DNA of 64,000 nucleotides from Hymenochaete sp. R1 (lineage: Eukaryota; Basidiomycota; Agaricomycetes; Hymenochaetales; Hymenochaetaceae), in contig JAFREE010000081.1 in assembly GCA_019400425.1 (NCBI GenBank), positions 49,566-113,565 of the forward strand, written 5' to 3'. Shown piece after piece: positions 1 through 11,091 of this stretch. The stretch's first letter is position 1, and every line of letters begins with the position of its first letter. Position numbers and translations under genes: made by a program. Under the pieces are notes generated by a model. The model was not told where the DNA came from. It did not search any database and saw only the letters and a list, made by a program, of their open reading frames with translations.

Positions 1-718
1 ATTGTCTGCATCTATCGGGAATGGGGGACGAAGACCTTTCCAGCTCATATCTACGGGCGACGCTTTACAGGGAACTGGATAGCGAAAGTAAAAGGTGGAT
101 GTGCAAGAATGGATGTAAGAAAAAAAAAACGAACCTGGCAAAAGACGCGACGACGCCCGCTCAAAATAAACCAAACCTTAATTAGCAAATATGACGTCAC
201 GCGTTTGAAGGCTTACAAGACCAAGACCTCAAATATTAATGAGAGTACTGACGCAAGCAAGCTCTGAAGCAGATCGCGGCCCGCGATGGCGCGCTACACG
301 TCAGTGAACAGGCAAAAGTAAATTCAATACCATCTGGATTTTGTATTCCCATACAATCATCGCTCTACAAAAAATGTGGCAGGCAGACAAAGCGGGTCAT
401 CTCGTACATCGCACGTTCTTCTCCAAATCAAACGTACTCTTCTCTCCACCTGGTGCCCATTACATATTATCCCATATTATCCGATATCCCGTCTGCTTCA
501 AGCAGCTGGTGTCGTTAGAATGCACACAAAAATAAACAGCGACAACAAAAATGAAAATATAAGCGGGGTGTACGAGCCAGTAAGTAGCATATCTATACAT
601 AAACTCAACAAAAAAAGAGACCTTTGGAAGCAAACACCAAGAGAGCCGACACGGGTTAGCAAAGTAAGAAACATGAAGGCGAAAATAACTCGCACGAGGC
701 CGCTGGTCCTTACGGCGA
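1..718. other. no gene recognised
   Basis: No coding frame with recognisable protein character was found on either strand. The stretch is A-rich in places, for example an A run near 119-130. It lies beyond the 3' end of the first BTB gene, and probably holds that gene's downstream region plus intergenic DNA belonging to a neighbour outside the window. Confidence 0.5.
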
Positions 719-1979
719 CTACCTCCTCAAGATTGATTTGATGAACTTCCTTAATCGATTCCGCTTAGCCGGGATGACACCCATCTACAAGTGATTATAA
801 TCATACTGGCCCATGAGCAATGAGATATTCATAAGAACTCAAAACATACCTCAAAAGCCGAATGTTGCGTAGAAGGCGACGACGATGCGGAACTAGGAGG
901 TTGATGAACTATCACAGGCGGAACGAAGTGATGCCAATCCGGTGGCCCAGGAACTGCGAGCGCTGGAGCAGGATGAGGAGAGGGAGGGACGATGACCACT
1001 GGGGGATGGCCAGGAGGCGTTCCTGGCACTGGCGGGGGCGGGACAACGGTGGCTGAAGGCGTCGTAGCCCATGGATCGTATGCATGGCTAGGCCACGTCC
1101 GAGCGTCGAAGGTTCCTCTATGACTCCAATTCCGACTGCGAGTCTGACTTTGATGTTGTGAGCGCATTTCCATCACCCGCACAGCCATCCTGCCTCCAAT
1201 CTCCTCGCCCTCATCTTCGTTGAGTGACTTTGGGCGCATCGCGAGCTCCGCTATCGCACGTCCTATGAACGATCCCGTAGCGTCGTAGCGCTCGCCCAAG
1301 GCCACGAGGGTTGTAGTAGGTACGCCAGTTTCAGGCCTCGCGAGTTCTTCGAAAGCCAGATGACGCATCTCCTTGAATCCCCATCGATGCGCTAAGACGA
1401 GAATCCTCTTCCATTTCGAGGAATCGGCGCGATAACGAGAATACCGACTACACATGTGTCATTTTCTCTGCAACCAGAGTCACAATCACCATTACTCACG
1501 GATTATAAAACACCCAGAGAAGATCAGCAAAGGCTTCCTGTGACACCTGCGGAAGATGGATAGGATGTTCATCCGACGTGCCTTCCCGCTCACCCTCTTC
1601 CAGCATTTCCTTCGGGATACTCAACATATCCCGAAAAACCGGCGAATCTCGAACGAAGAAATGGCTATGAATGCGAAACAACACATCCTCAACCTGAAAA
1701 AAATGTCGAAGACAGTGGTCAGGGCATATAATAAAGAAGAAGGGCTCGTTGGGCACTCACAAGGAAGACGACGTCGCCGCTAGGAGAGTAGTATTCGTCG
1801 TGTCTTACTTTACCACTAATCCCCGTCATCGAAGGTCCAGCATTTGGGCCACTCGCCATGTTCTCAGTATACTCTGAGATGGTGGACAATCGTCGAAAGG
1901 GGCTACTCGGAGGGGTTGAATACGAGTCCGAAGAGGAGCCGCCGAGATCTAGTTGCAGGCCGTTCGAGCCTCCAGCCAT
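719..1979 (-). CDS. BTB/POZ domain protein (first of a tandem pair)
   Basis: The product is a BTB/POZ protein of the large Agaricomycete family, whose members are thought to act as protein-interaction or Cul3-adaptor proteins; the specific partner is unknown. The protein starts at the ATG at 1979. Exon 1 ends in GDVVFL, exon 2 carries VEDVLFRIHSHFFVRDSPVF and ends in the family hallmark LLWVFYNP, and exon 3 continues with a helical region (WKRILVLAHRWGFKEMRHLA). A proline-rich tail follows (VPPPPVPGTPPGHPP). A last small exon after an intron at 785-849 adds a basic C-terminus ending KFIKSILRR and a TAG stop at 719-721. All introns are GT-AG and about 50-66 bases long. The next gene upstream on the same strand is a relative with the same domain order. 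The last exon is inferred from splice signals only. Confidence 0.82.
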
Positions 1980-2494
1980 GCGCTTTCGGTTCAGTTGTAG
2001 CGTGGAACGCGGTTAGTGGTCGACCGGCTTCAATGCCTTTCAAGCGTGGACTGTCGACGATCGTTTCGTGTGTGATGAAGACTGCGGTCGCTGGTCAAGG
2101 TGCAACGTCGAGTGTTCTGTGCTGTGCTTGATTGACGCCCGGCGCAACCCCGCCATGGGAAGGAGTAAAGGAGACGACATTAGTGTCGTCAGTCAGGGGT
2201 CTCATATGACTATCCGTATTCGTCTGTCTCCAATAATCTTGACAACACACACTGTGCATTCCTGAAGCGGCTTTAGAGAGAAAGAGTGGAGGCGTATCGC
2301 TCCATCAACTCGTGGCCGATGCAATAGTGGATCCCCGTCAATATAGGCGACAAGTCCTTCAAAAGGAGACTACGAGAATAAATACGCGCGAACCCGATTA
2401 TACAACAACGCAGCAAAGCAAAGCGAAAACACAAACAGACAAAAAAAATCTATATGTACTTTTGAAAAGGCCTGACTGGAGAAGAGGAGAAAAG

Positions 2495-3658
2495 TCAGGC
2501 CTCGAGTTCAGGATTTTGGGCATGGACTCTCGCGCGAAGGTGTTCGACTTCTTCCTCCGTGAACGGTTCGGAGGGCGCCATGCCCGAGCTATGCGCCGAC
2601 TGCGAGTAAACGAGTTCTGGGTTCTGAGCGTAACCACTTCGCATCGAACTTGTTTCGCAAGATTCATTCGGAGGGTTTGTCTCACAGGATTCATGCGCGC
2701 GAGACGAATACGACAGTTGGCTCTTCGCTGGTGATGGTGAGCGCACTTCCATAGCATGTTCCTGCTGCGAACGCCAGCCTGCTATTTCATTAGCACTTGC
2801 TCTTTGACGTCTGGCTTCGCGCCTTTCCCATTGATGCGAGACACTGGCACTCGTGCTATGTGATGAACGTATCTTCTCGCTGGACCGCATTCTTTGCGAT
2901 CGAATGCGTTCACGAACCTCCGCAAGATGGAGCACGACATCAAGGCCGAGCCTTTCGCCCTCCTCGCGTGTAAGCGGTTGCTCTCGGGTGCTCAGTTCAG
3001 TGTAGGCTGTCTCCAACCATTGACGAGCCGGGTCGACCTCGAATGCGCGGGCCATGACAGCACGGTCAACTGGGGGGATCGGAATCCGGTCCATTTCCCG
3101 CACCGCAAGAGCCTTGACTTGTGGGAATCCCCACATGTGTGCGAGGTGTAAAATCGAGGCCCAATGCGAGAGGGTTGTCTCGTAGGAATATTCACTAGCA
3201 GAGCTTGGGTGAGCTTCGCCATTCCGAGAGTTCAGGTACGAAAAAGACTCACGGGTTATAGAACACCCAGAGAAAACGAGCGAACTCGTCCGCGGAGACA
3301 TCGTTAAGTTCAACCGGGCAGACCATGGATCCCGATACACCTGCAATTAATCCATATTTGCGGAAAATATCCTTGAACTTCTCAGACTCGCGAATGAAGA
3401 AGTGGCGATGGACTTTGAAGAATCGGTTTTCGACCTGAGACGCGAAACGATGAGTCCTTTCCTCGCATGAAAATGCACTTTGCTTATGCTCACCAAGAAA
3501 ACGATATCCCCTGTGTCGAAGTAGAAGTCTGGGTGACGGCTCGCATTGGGTCGAAGCTGGGAAAGGTCGTCCCAGCTCTCCGCCAAAAGGTCGTCTCCAT
3601 CCGCATGCGGCGACTTTGACATCTCCTCGTCGAAGTCGATGAGCTTTCCGGCAGGCAT
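2495..3658 (-). CDS. BTB/POZ domain protein (second of a tandem pair)
   Basis: This is a second BTB/POZ protein of the same fungal family, starting at the ATG at 3658. Exon 1 is acidic and ends GDIVFL. Exon 2 reads VENRFFKVHRHFFIRESEKF and ends FARFLWVFYNP. Exon 3 begins EYSYETTLSHWASILHLAHM and continues through the helical part conserved after the BTB fold. The C-terminal third is rich in Ser, Arg and Glu, unlike the proline-rich tail of the neighbour, so the two paralogs share the folded core and differ in the tail. The QNPEL pentapeptide occurs twice near the C-terminus. Exact function is unknown; the domain call is strong because VHRHFF and FLWVFYNP are diagnostic for the family. Confidence 0.85.
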
Positions 3659-3707
3659 TACCGTATGATGTTGTTAGATGTAAGGTGCGCGCTGCGCTAT
3701 GGAATAT

Positions 3708-3725
3708 AGGTAAGTAGGTAAGTAG
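3708..3725. repeat. short tandem repeat of AGGTAAGT
   Basis: An 8-base unit AGGTAAGT is repeated a little more than twice, just upstream of the second BTB gene. Each unit is a perfect 5' splice-donor consensus, but on the strand opposite to the gene, so it is probably a chance microsatellite. Confidence 0.7.
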
Positions 3726-4141
3726 CACGCTGGCCAGGCGTGTGTGGTGGTTATGGTGCGAGTAAGATGTGGAGAGGAAACGAATGAGCTGAGTGCACGG
3801 TCCACCTTGCGGGCGCGTAACGCGAGGACGCGCCAGCGTTTCTTCTTACGTTTGCTTCCGACCGCTTCGCTCACACGACCTCAACAAGCATAAACTCACT
3901 TCTACTTTTACTTCAGTTCTTATGAAAATCTACATTTTCATGAGTTGTGTCAATTTTCCATTCGTATGACCGAGATATTTCAGAGACTTCATATCCAAAA
4001 TATGTTGAGATGATGTGAAAGTAAATTATACCCCCTGACAGGCTAAATAACGCAGAGCAGGTACTGCCAGCGTGTGAGATACATCAGGAATCCAAGATAC
4101 GTGATGTCTGACGCCCGTGGAGATGTCATTTTAGAATGGTT

Positions 4142-5282
4142 TCAAGCTACCGCTTCGGACGCCGGGCCACTAGTCCACCCTTGCCCTGGCGCAGATGTCG
4201 TCCTCGGCAGACTCAACGTTCCACCAACAGTCAACCACGCACGCGCGAGTCCTTTCCGCAATTCTATTAGATCTCTATTCTCCACATCCACACCTCCTTT
4301 CGTGGCATTAATTGACTCGATATCGGATGCATCCTTCGCGAGTGCTAGTTCCTGGAGAATTTTGCTGTCCGAGGCTTCCTTCATGGTAGCCCCGAGGACT
4401 CGGGAACCGTTAAAGCCAAGGACGAAATGTCCACGGATGCCGTTGATGCCCAAGTAGAGTTCCGAAAGGTCTCGTCCAGGTGCGAGTGTGCAATCCCGCA
4501 TGAGGTAACGCTTCGTACTTCCCGAGCCCGACTCGAGCGACAAAACGTTGATCGTCCTAGCGTTAGTCGAGGATGAAGGGGGAAGTCGCATCCCAGGTCG
4601 GCCAGGGGGAAGGGCGCTCAGCGGGACCCGCCGCACACGCAGACGCCATACCGTTCGATCTCGGGAGGCGAGGATGAGTGCACCCGCTCCTGCACCTATA
4701 CAGACTTCGAAGACGGACAGTCCTAATCGTTGCCAGAGCGGTCGTAATGTGTATTTTTCTCCAGACTCAGCTGCTTTTGAGTTTGGGTCTACCGGTTGCG
4801 TCCAATTACCCATGACCATGTCAACACTAAAGCCACTGTATTTTTGGTAGTCATTTTGAGTTCTTTCTTCAAAAATCAAATGGTCTTTCGACTCACACGA
4901 ATAATACGTCCAAGCCTAGCAGTACGAAAACCCATCGTGCCCAAAAGGGAGGCTTCCCGTCAAACAATGGGGGGTCACCTCCAATTAGAGGCTTTAGCTC
5001 TTCATTCTTCTCAATCCCGCTGTCATTTTGCGCCTTCTTGCTTTTGAGCCGCCGTTGACCCGATTGAGTGCTCAAATTGGTCGGAGAGTTAGAGAGCCGG
5101 TCAACTACAATGGACTGTCGAGCTGTCGTATGACTTCTTGCCAGCGAAGTCAAAAAACATTTGTGTCTTAAATAAGCATGAGTCCTTGGCACGTTGAAGG
5201 ACGTTCGGGTTATTCGTTTGCTTTGGCGCTCGAAGGTAGCTGGTAGTCGAGAAAACATCTCAGCATCAACTTCAGAGTCCAA
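4142..5282 (-). CDS. predicted mitochondrial membrane protein with a two-helix hairpin
   Basis: Two exons joined across a 61-base GT-AG intron (4836-4896) give about 359 residues. Near the N-terminus, from a second Met at residue 9, there is a stretch rich in Arg, Ser and Thr with almost no acids (MFSRLPATFERQSKRITRTS), typical of a mitochondrial targeting sequence. A first hydrophobic segment (FWARWVFVLLGLDVLFVGFS) and a second (LSVFEVCIGAGAGALILASR) flank a polar loop, followed by basic residues and a polar C-terminal domain. This hairpin-plus-domain layout recalls TMEM223/TMEM186-type mitochondrial assembly factors, but no family signature was recognised, so that is only an analogy. The intron removes in-frame stops and restores the first helix, which supports the model. 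Confidence 0.65.
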
Positions 5283-6111
5283 CCGATTTAGTCAATTACA
5301 AGCGTCGATCATTACGTTCTTTGCGTCGATCTTCCAAATTTGAAGAATCCAACCCGAACGCAACGGACAAGAATCGGCTTCCAAGGCCTACTGTGATGCC
5401 AGATGAGCTTACAAAGTTCAAGAGCTTCACCCATATGCATGGCTTCCTAAAAGATCTCTGGCACTTCAGAATTACTGGGTTTTCCGTAACATGTTTGCTT
5501 CTCGATGAAAAGCTAACCTAATGATAGTAATTCTCCCAACCGCCCGGTGCCTTCGCTTTACACGGCACATTCCTAACATAGATACATTGAAAATGGCGTG
5601 CATGGTACAGTGTGGCACGGCATTTGAGAAACCCCAACTCTCATTATGTTTAAATACTACTAACCTCTACAAGTACCGTACTACACGCGCATTCCTGATT
5701 GCTCGTCGGCGAAGTGCAGCTCCTCCGATGAATACGGTTTAAAGATTCTAGCAACGATCATGGGCTTTAATAAATACATATTCGTACTGGTGGATTTCTA
5801 CGGGCCGACATACGCAGCTCGAGTCAATTCGATTATCGATGAGTGACGGAAGAGATGGTGTACCGGATAAGGGCTATAAATGTGGATGGATCACCAACAT
5901 TCCAGAGTGGGAGGTGAAGGACATTTGAAACGAGGCCATTCTGATGTTTTGCATGTCAAGTAACCGGATGTCTTCAGCGCAAAAGGAGAGATATTGTGAT
6001 GGCACCAGCATCAATCAAGAACAGTCGGAGAAAAGATTGGCATGCATCGGAAAGTTGAAACACTCGCGGGCGAGGAGTATGCATAATCAGGAGGGGATTT
6101 GGTTAACTAGA
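5283..6111. other. intergenic, no gene recognised
   Basis: The stretch lies between the mitochondrial-type gene (5' end at 5282) and the 3' end of the PARG gene. Only short frames without protein character were seen. A TATAAA string lies near 5875 on the plus strand, but no convincing gene follows it. Confidence 0.5.
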
Positions 6112-7232
6112 TCATTGAATGAGTAAGGTCGGCATGTCGGATAATTCGGATGGGTTTTCGCCGTGTACCCGCTCCATGAATGAGGACTCGAAATCCTTGA
6201 ACATCGAGTCGCCCAACACAGCAAAGACTACGCGCTCAAACGATCTGCGGAAACGTGAATTGTTGCGACCGAGTAAGTCAGCCCAAATCGTGGCAATTGT
6301 CCGTACGTCGTTCTTGAATACGCCACAGCCCCACGCGCCCAGCACAAGGTGGCGTACACCCTGACGCTCGAAAGCAAAGAGCACCCGGGACGCCCTTTCT
6401 CGCATAGCTCGCTCTATTTTTGACGCCTCTGTTTTGGGTGATAGACAGCCCATGATGGACTGCTTTACGACACCGGCGTTGACCGCTGCGGACGTGAGGA
6501 CGTCTGCAACTACAGGTCGTTGCCATGCACCTGTCATGATCATTGTTACGACGCTATAAAGGAACCAAACTGTGTTGTCTCACCTTCATCGTCTCGTAGA
6601 AGTAGGACGTTAGGGGAATAGACCATGGAATGAGAGTAATAACCAGCTTGCGGGTCATGTCGATGCACCGTGTAGAACGGCGTGGCCGTCTCGCTCATCA
6701 AGGAAGGATATAGGGTAGATGACCGCGCTATCGACTCTTCTTGAGCTTGCGCTCCGTTCAGAAATCCACCACCTGGATGCTTGGCCGATGCGAAGTTCAG
6801 GATCCCGATCTTATTGTCGTCCCGTTCCATTTCGAGAGAATCTGAGTTTGATCGGGATGTCGTGGTAGCAAGTAGACGAGCCCCTGCGAGTGTGGATGTC
6901 TGGAGCACGATAATTTTGCAATCTTTCGCTCGGTCTCGATTAAAGGAATTAGGAGTCGAAGGTGTGGACGTTGCGGGAAGTTGTGCCCGTGCTAAGCTGG
7001 ATGTGCTGCTGGAACTCGGAGGCGATTGCCAGGCTGACAATACGCTATCGGGGATGAATAATCGCGTGTTCTCGACACAGCGCGCAACTGCCTCTGAGAG
7101 ATAGATTTCACCGACTCCTTGGACGAGGTATGATCCTCGATCTATAGCGTCGAGAGTTGTTTCTGCAATCTCGACGAAGCGTTTCTTCCTGGGGCTTTCC
7201 TTGCCTCGCATGGCGTCTACGGTAGAATGCAT
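6112..7232 (-). CDS. microbial-type poly(ADP-ribose) glycohydrolase (TIGR02452-like)
   Basis: The product of about 355 residues belongs to the macrodomain-like family annotated as TIGR02452 or microbial-type PARG, expected to hydrolyse ADP-ribose chains or related ADP-ribosyl modifications. Two exons are joined over a 53-base intron (6531-6583), which restores DDEGAWQRPVVAD. The family signature GGG-X7-QEE is intact in HPGGGFLNGAQAQEESIA, preceded by GILNFASA, and is followed by the YSPNV strand and a late LGAWGCGVFKND strand that normally closes the ADP-ribose site. The second Glu of QEE is the catalytic acid in characterised bacterial enzymes. The N-terminal 70 residues are a leader found in many fungal members, followed by a low-complexity Ser/Thr/Pro segment. 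A second family member sits at about 46 kb. Activity is inferred from the signature. Confidence 0.88.
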
Positions 7233-7809
7233 GTGTCTGGGATCGTTTTTGAATGATATTTGTGGAGGCAGTGGCTGGAGATAGGAAAGGAGGGATAAGT
7301 GATGGTGGCGGGCTAAGACGGAGGGCTTATAAGGTGTAATCTAACTGTTGTTGTCTGGTGAGGCGCGTAGATCGCACGCGTCTTTTGAATTCCTTTCTCT
7401 ATATAGCTAAATTTGAAGCACATGATTTCATCAGGGTTCGGCCCCTGAAAGTTCGAGTTGCAACTTAGGCGTGCGTGGGTATTCTCGGACTAGAGCTTCG
7501 AAAACGTGCCAAACCAGATTCAATCTTAGCGGGCTTTGCTTGAACGGAGTCAAGAGGGCTTTGCACAAAACCGACAAAGAAGACTGCGCCAAAATTTATG
7601 GCGCGAAACCGTGTCCGTTCCGTTTCCAGCGGCCTTCGGCCATCTGTATCATCTGCGCGCCTAATTGGAAGACACTGTATCAGATTGCACGTTGATCACT
7701 ACTATTTCTGTCGAGGCAGCGAGGCAATAATACCAGCTGTGACAGAAAAGCTATTTAAGAGAAATTACTATTCCTCGGTATGAACACAACAGTACTTTGT
7801 AATCGAAGC

Positions 7810-9697
7810 TCATGATGTTGTATCGCACGCTCCGAACAAAGACGACGAGTCGCCTGTGAGCTCTACATTCTGGCACTCGAAGTTCGTAGAATCGCTTGTC
7901 CCGCTGCACGACAATCAGCAATGTGCAGTGGCTCGAAGGGAAAGGAGACGTACGAAAGACCGCCGAGATTGGTAACTGTAATGTTTGAACACCTCCCGTC
8001 TGGTGAGCAATCAAGTGTGGCTACGGTCGAACTGGTGCCGGTGCCAGAAATGCTGTACTACACTATTAACTTGTTCTCGTGGCCATCTCATGGCCGGGAT
8101 ATCGAAAGTCGCGACTTACGAAGCAAATACAACATTTTGGATCAGCGTATTGGATGGGAACTCGGCGCAGTCGTCCGCGGACGTCATGTAACACTGGAAT
8201 CGCATGAGACCGCTATAGGTCTTCAATAAAAGGGATAAGCTAACCTGATCGATGACAACAGGATTATCCACCGCATCGACAACGAAGTTCTCAAACGTAA
8301 TATTCTTCACAATTCCACTGCCTACTCCTGAGCCAGCCCAGCATTTAATTCGAGCTCCGTTTTCGGCATCCGACATGCGCACGTCGCTAGTAGTTAATCA
8401 GAATGTAAGAACCAAAGACACGTTACTGAATACGAATGCATCGTTATTGCGCAAAAACTCACCGGGAAGTAACGTTCTCCACGATGTCAAACATGCCTGC
8501 GAATTGACCTAAAGAACCCACAGAGATACCGCTAGAAATTCCGGTGAGCTCCCACACAAGGGATAGGCGGTAAGAGGAACCGTCAATAAAAGGACATACT
8601 GCGATCCAGAACAGGTCAAATTAGACACGAGGATGTTCGTAGCATCTGAATAGTCGGTCGAGTGAGCTTGTTGCGCTATCTCCGTAGTGAGAAAATAAGC
8701 TGACTGGGTTTGAAACTGACGCAATCGTCACCGTTGGCAATAACACTATCTTTAACGACGACTTGATCTGTTCGATAAATATCCCAGCCATCGGTGTTTG
8801 CAATGTCGGCGTCGGACGTCGAAACTGCCTTTATATTGATGTTGGAATAGGTGACATTCTTTGAGGAATGAGCCAGATTGAACCATTCGGGAGAGTTGAT
8901 CATATTTATGTTCTAGGCACGTTGTATTAGACAAGCTCGGTATATCATTGAAACAATTTACCTCAACTAGTACATTCGTTCCATTCATTATCGTCAAGAT
9001 GATTGGCCGTATCAACGTATCGTCTTCCGAGCTGAGGAGATGAATATCACGAATAATTATAGACACCACCGCTCGTAACTCACAATGCATCGTACCAGAC
9101 CTTATCCGAATGAGACTTCTAACGCGAGAGAAGAGTGATAAAGTACAATCACCTGTCCAGATCCATCTAGTGTGCCTCCACCATCAAGGACGATATTTGT
9201 ACCCCCGAGAAACCAGTACGTCGACTGGTTTTCTGTACATCGGGTTGTCGGAGAAGGCCAATACTTACGACGAAAAGGTGAACTAACGAAATGTTATGGG
9301 GAATGCATTCTTTCCGAGTGCGTGAATATCGCCGAAGAGCTGCATATGAGACGTGAGACATACCGACACCCAAAAATCAACATCTGGGGTAAACTTCACG
9401 GTTCCCTCCAGTAGCTATCCCAAAGTAAATCAGCGCTTATATAAACATGATTTAGAGACTTACTATATGGGTGTCTTGCGCCCCCGTCATATCCATCGGC
9501 GAGCTTATATTTAGCGTTGCACTGGATGGAATTTCAACGACTGAACAAGATGGGTCAAGCACGGCGGAGACGAAGTTGGGCCCGTCATCTCTACCACTGG
9601 CAGACAAAGTACAAGTTTGTCGGGGTGAAATAGTTCCCCAAATCCCACTAATGCTTGAGAAGAGAACGAAAGCACCATTACCGATTCTAGAACGCAT
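7810..9697 (-). CDS. GH28 polygalacturonase-like enzyme, secreted
   Basis: This is a right-handed beta-helix pectinase of glycoside hydrolase family 28, probably an exo-acting polygalacturonase that cuts galacturonan outside the cell. The start at 9697 gives an N-terminal hydrophobic signal peptide (GNGAFVLFSSISGIWG). After splicing, all family motifs are present in order: LGGTNIVLDGGGTLDGSGQ, NTDGWDIY, NGDDCVSFK, CSGSHGISVGSLGQ and GARIKCW. These supply the three catalytic Asp residues, the His and the substrate-binding Arg-Lys. The catalytic His is completed only by joining two exons (CSGS then HGIS). The C-terminus, after another short intron, reads NFECQNVEL and ends at TGA 7810-7812. There are about ten exons with introns of roughly 30-130 bases. 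Endo or exo mode cannot be told by eye. Confidence 0.9.
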
Positions 9698-10236
9698 TCT
9701 GGATAACGAGAGCACCTCAAGAGTACCGAAAGCACCAGCTTGAATGCCGCTTCTTTATGCAAAATTGAACAGGGCAATCTTCGGGATAGTTTCCAAATCG
9801 TCATCAAGAGTGACCACGACATATATTGGCGTGTCTTCCCCGGTCCGATAGTGAAAGGCGCCTCAAAATCTCATTCGTTGTAGGAGCGGCCCGGCAGAGA
9901 ACAAATAGAGCTCTTGACCTCGAGAGTTCGATCATCCACTATCACATGGACAGGCCTTGTGAACCGTTTCGTGAGCAATTCTCATTTGTTGTTGCTATTT
10001 TCGCGCTCTTCCGAAAAAAATCGAAAGTGCATTTTGGATCCCTTGTTGGTAGACGTGCGTAGTAGAGAGGCAAAGGAACATCGAAGAACTAGAAAACGTA
10101 AACGTAAATCTTAAAAGGCCCACATAAAGTCACGTGCACCAGATTTTCTATTAATTCCCGCGTTCTTGAAGTTCCAAGCTCCTTAATTCCTTGTTGTTCC
10201 TCTAACTTCCACCTCCAAAACTCAGCAGTATCAAAA

Positions 10237-10788
10237 ATGGTGCGTTTGGTAGTTATATTTTCTTCTTATGACTCTTACCGAGTATATTTAGCTTCCTTTA
10301 TCATTACTATCAATAGCAGATGGCAAGCCAATGGTGCATTCAAAATAGTTTGGCGCCTAGGAATACTTGACCGATTCTTGCTGTAGCTCGTGGAACTTAA
10401 GAACGGCGAAACTTTAAACGGGCACTTAGTGAAATGCGATAGCTTCATGAACATTATGATGCGTGAAGTTTACCACACGAACGCCGATGGCGATCGGTTC
10501 TTCTACTATCCGGAAACCTACGTCCGAGGGAGCACAATCAAATTCATTCGAGTTCCCGACAAACTCCTTGACGAGGTCAAAGAGGAGCAGAACAAGGCAC
10601 GCGAAAGCAACAGGGGAGCTCGCGGAGTGCCGGGCGGCGGACGTGGAGGGCGCGGAGCACCGACTCGAGGTATGTCGTCGGACTTGATCCGTGAGTTCAA
10701 TCTTACACGAGTTTCAACAGGTGGTCGCGGTATTGCTCGTGGAGGTTCGACACGAGGCGGTCCCAGAGGTCGTGGACGAGGCATGTAG
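10237..10788 (+). CDS. LSM4: U6 snRNA-associated Sm-like protein LSm4
   Basis: LSm4 is a subunit of the Lsm1-7 ring (cytoplasmic mRNA decapping) and the Lsm2-8 ring (nuclear, binds U6 snRNA). The spliced product is 148 residues. The first coding exon holds only the ATG (10237-10239); a 52-base intron is followed by a 42-base exon (10292-10333) encoding [14 protein letters not shown], then a 53-base intron and the main exon from 10387. The Sm1 motif is visible in [20 protein letters not shown] and the Sm2 motif in the region ending [13 protein letters not shown]. The C-terminal tail is rich in Arg-Gly ([19 protein letters not shown]), as in LSm4 of many eukaryotes, where such tails help form processing bodies and can be arginine-methylated. 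The call is secure. Confidence 0.95.
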
Positions 10789-11091
10789 AGTGAATGCGTG
10801 CTTGGACTTGGTCTATGACCCGTGACGCCATCCCTTTTTTCACATTACCTGTAAGTAGCTACTTTATTACGTTGAGTTAATCATTTATTTTGGTTTCCCC
10901 CAGCCTCATCTTACAGAGTCAAAACGTTCATGAGAGCGCTTGCGCCTAGACATGCTCCAGACGTGCGATTTATCCATCAGTATTAACTTAGAGGTCACAA
11001 CCCGTATTTCAGAGACGGTGGGGACGATACGATGAGGCTACGTACTCGCATCATAAACGAAAGAGGATGTCACTCTGCAGTCGCGAAAATA

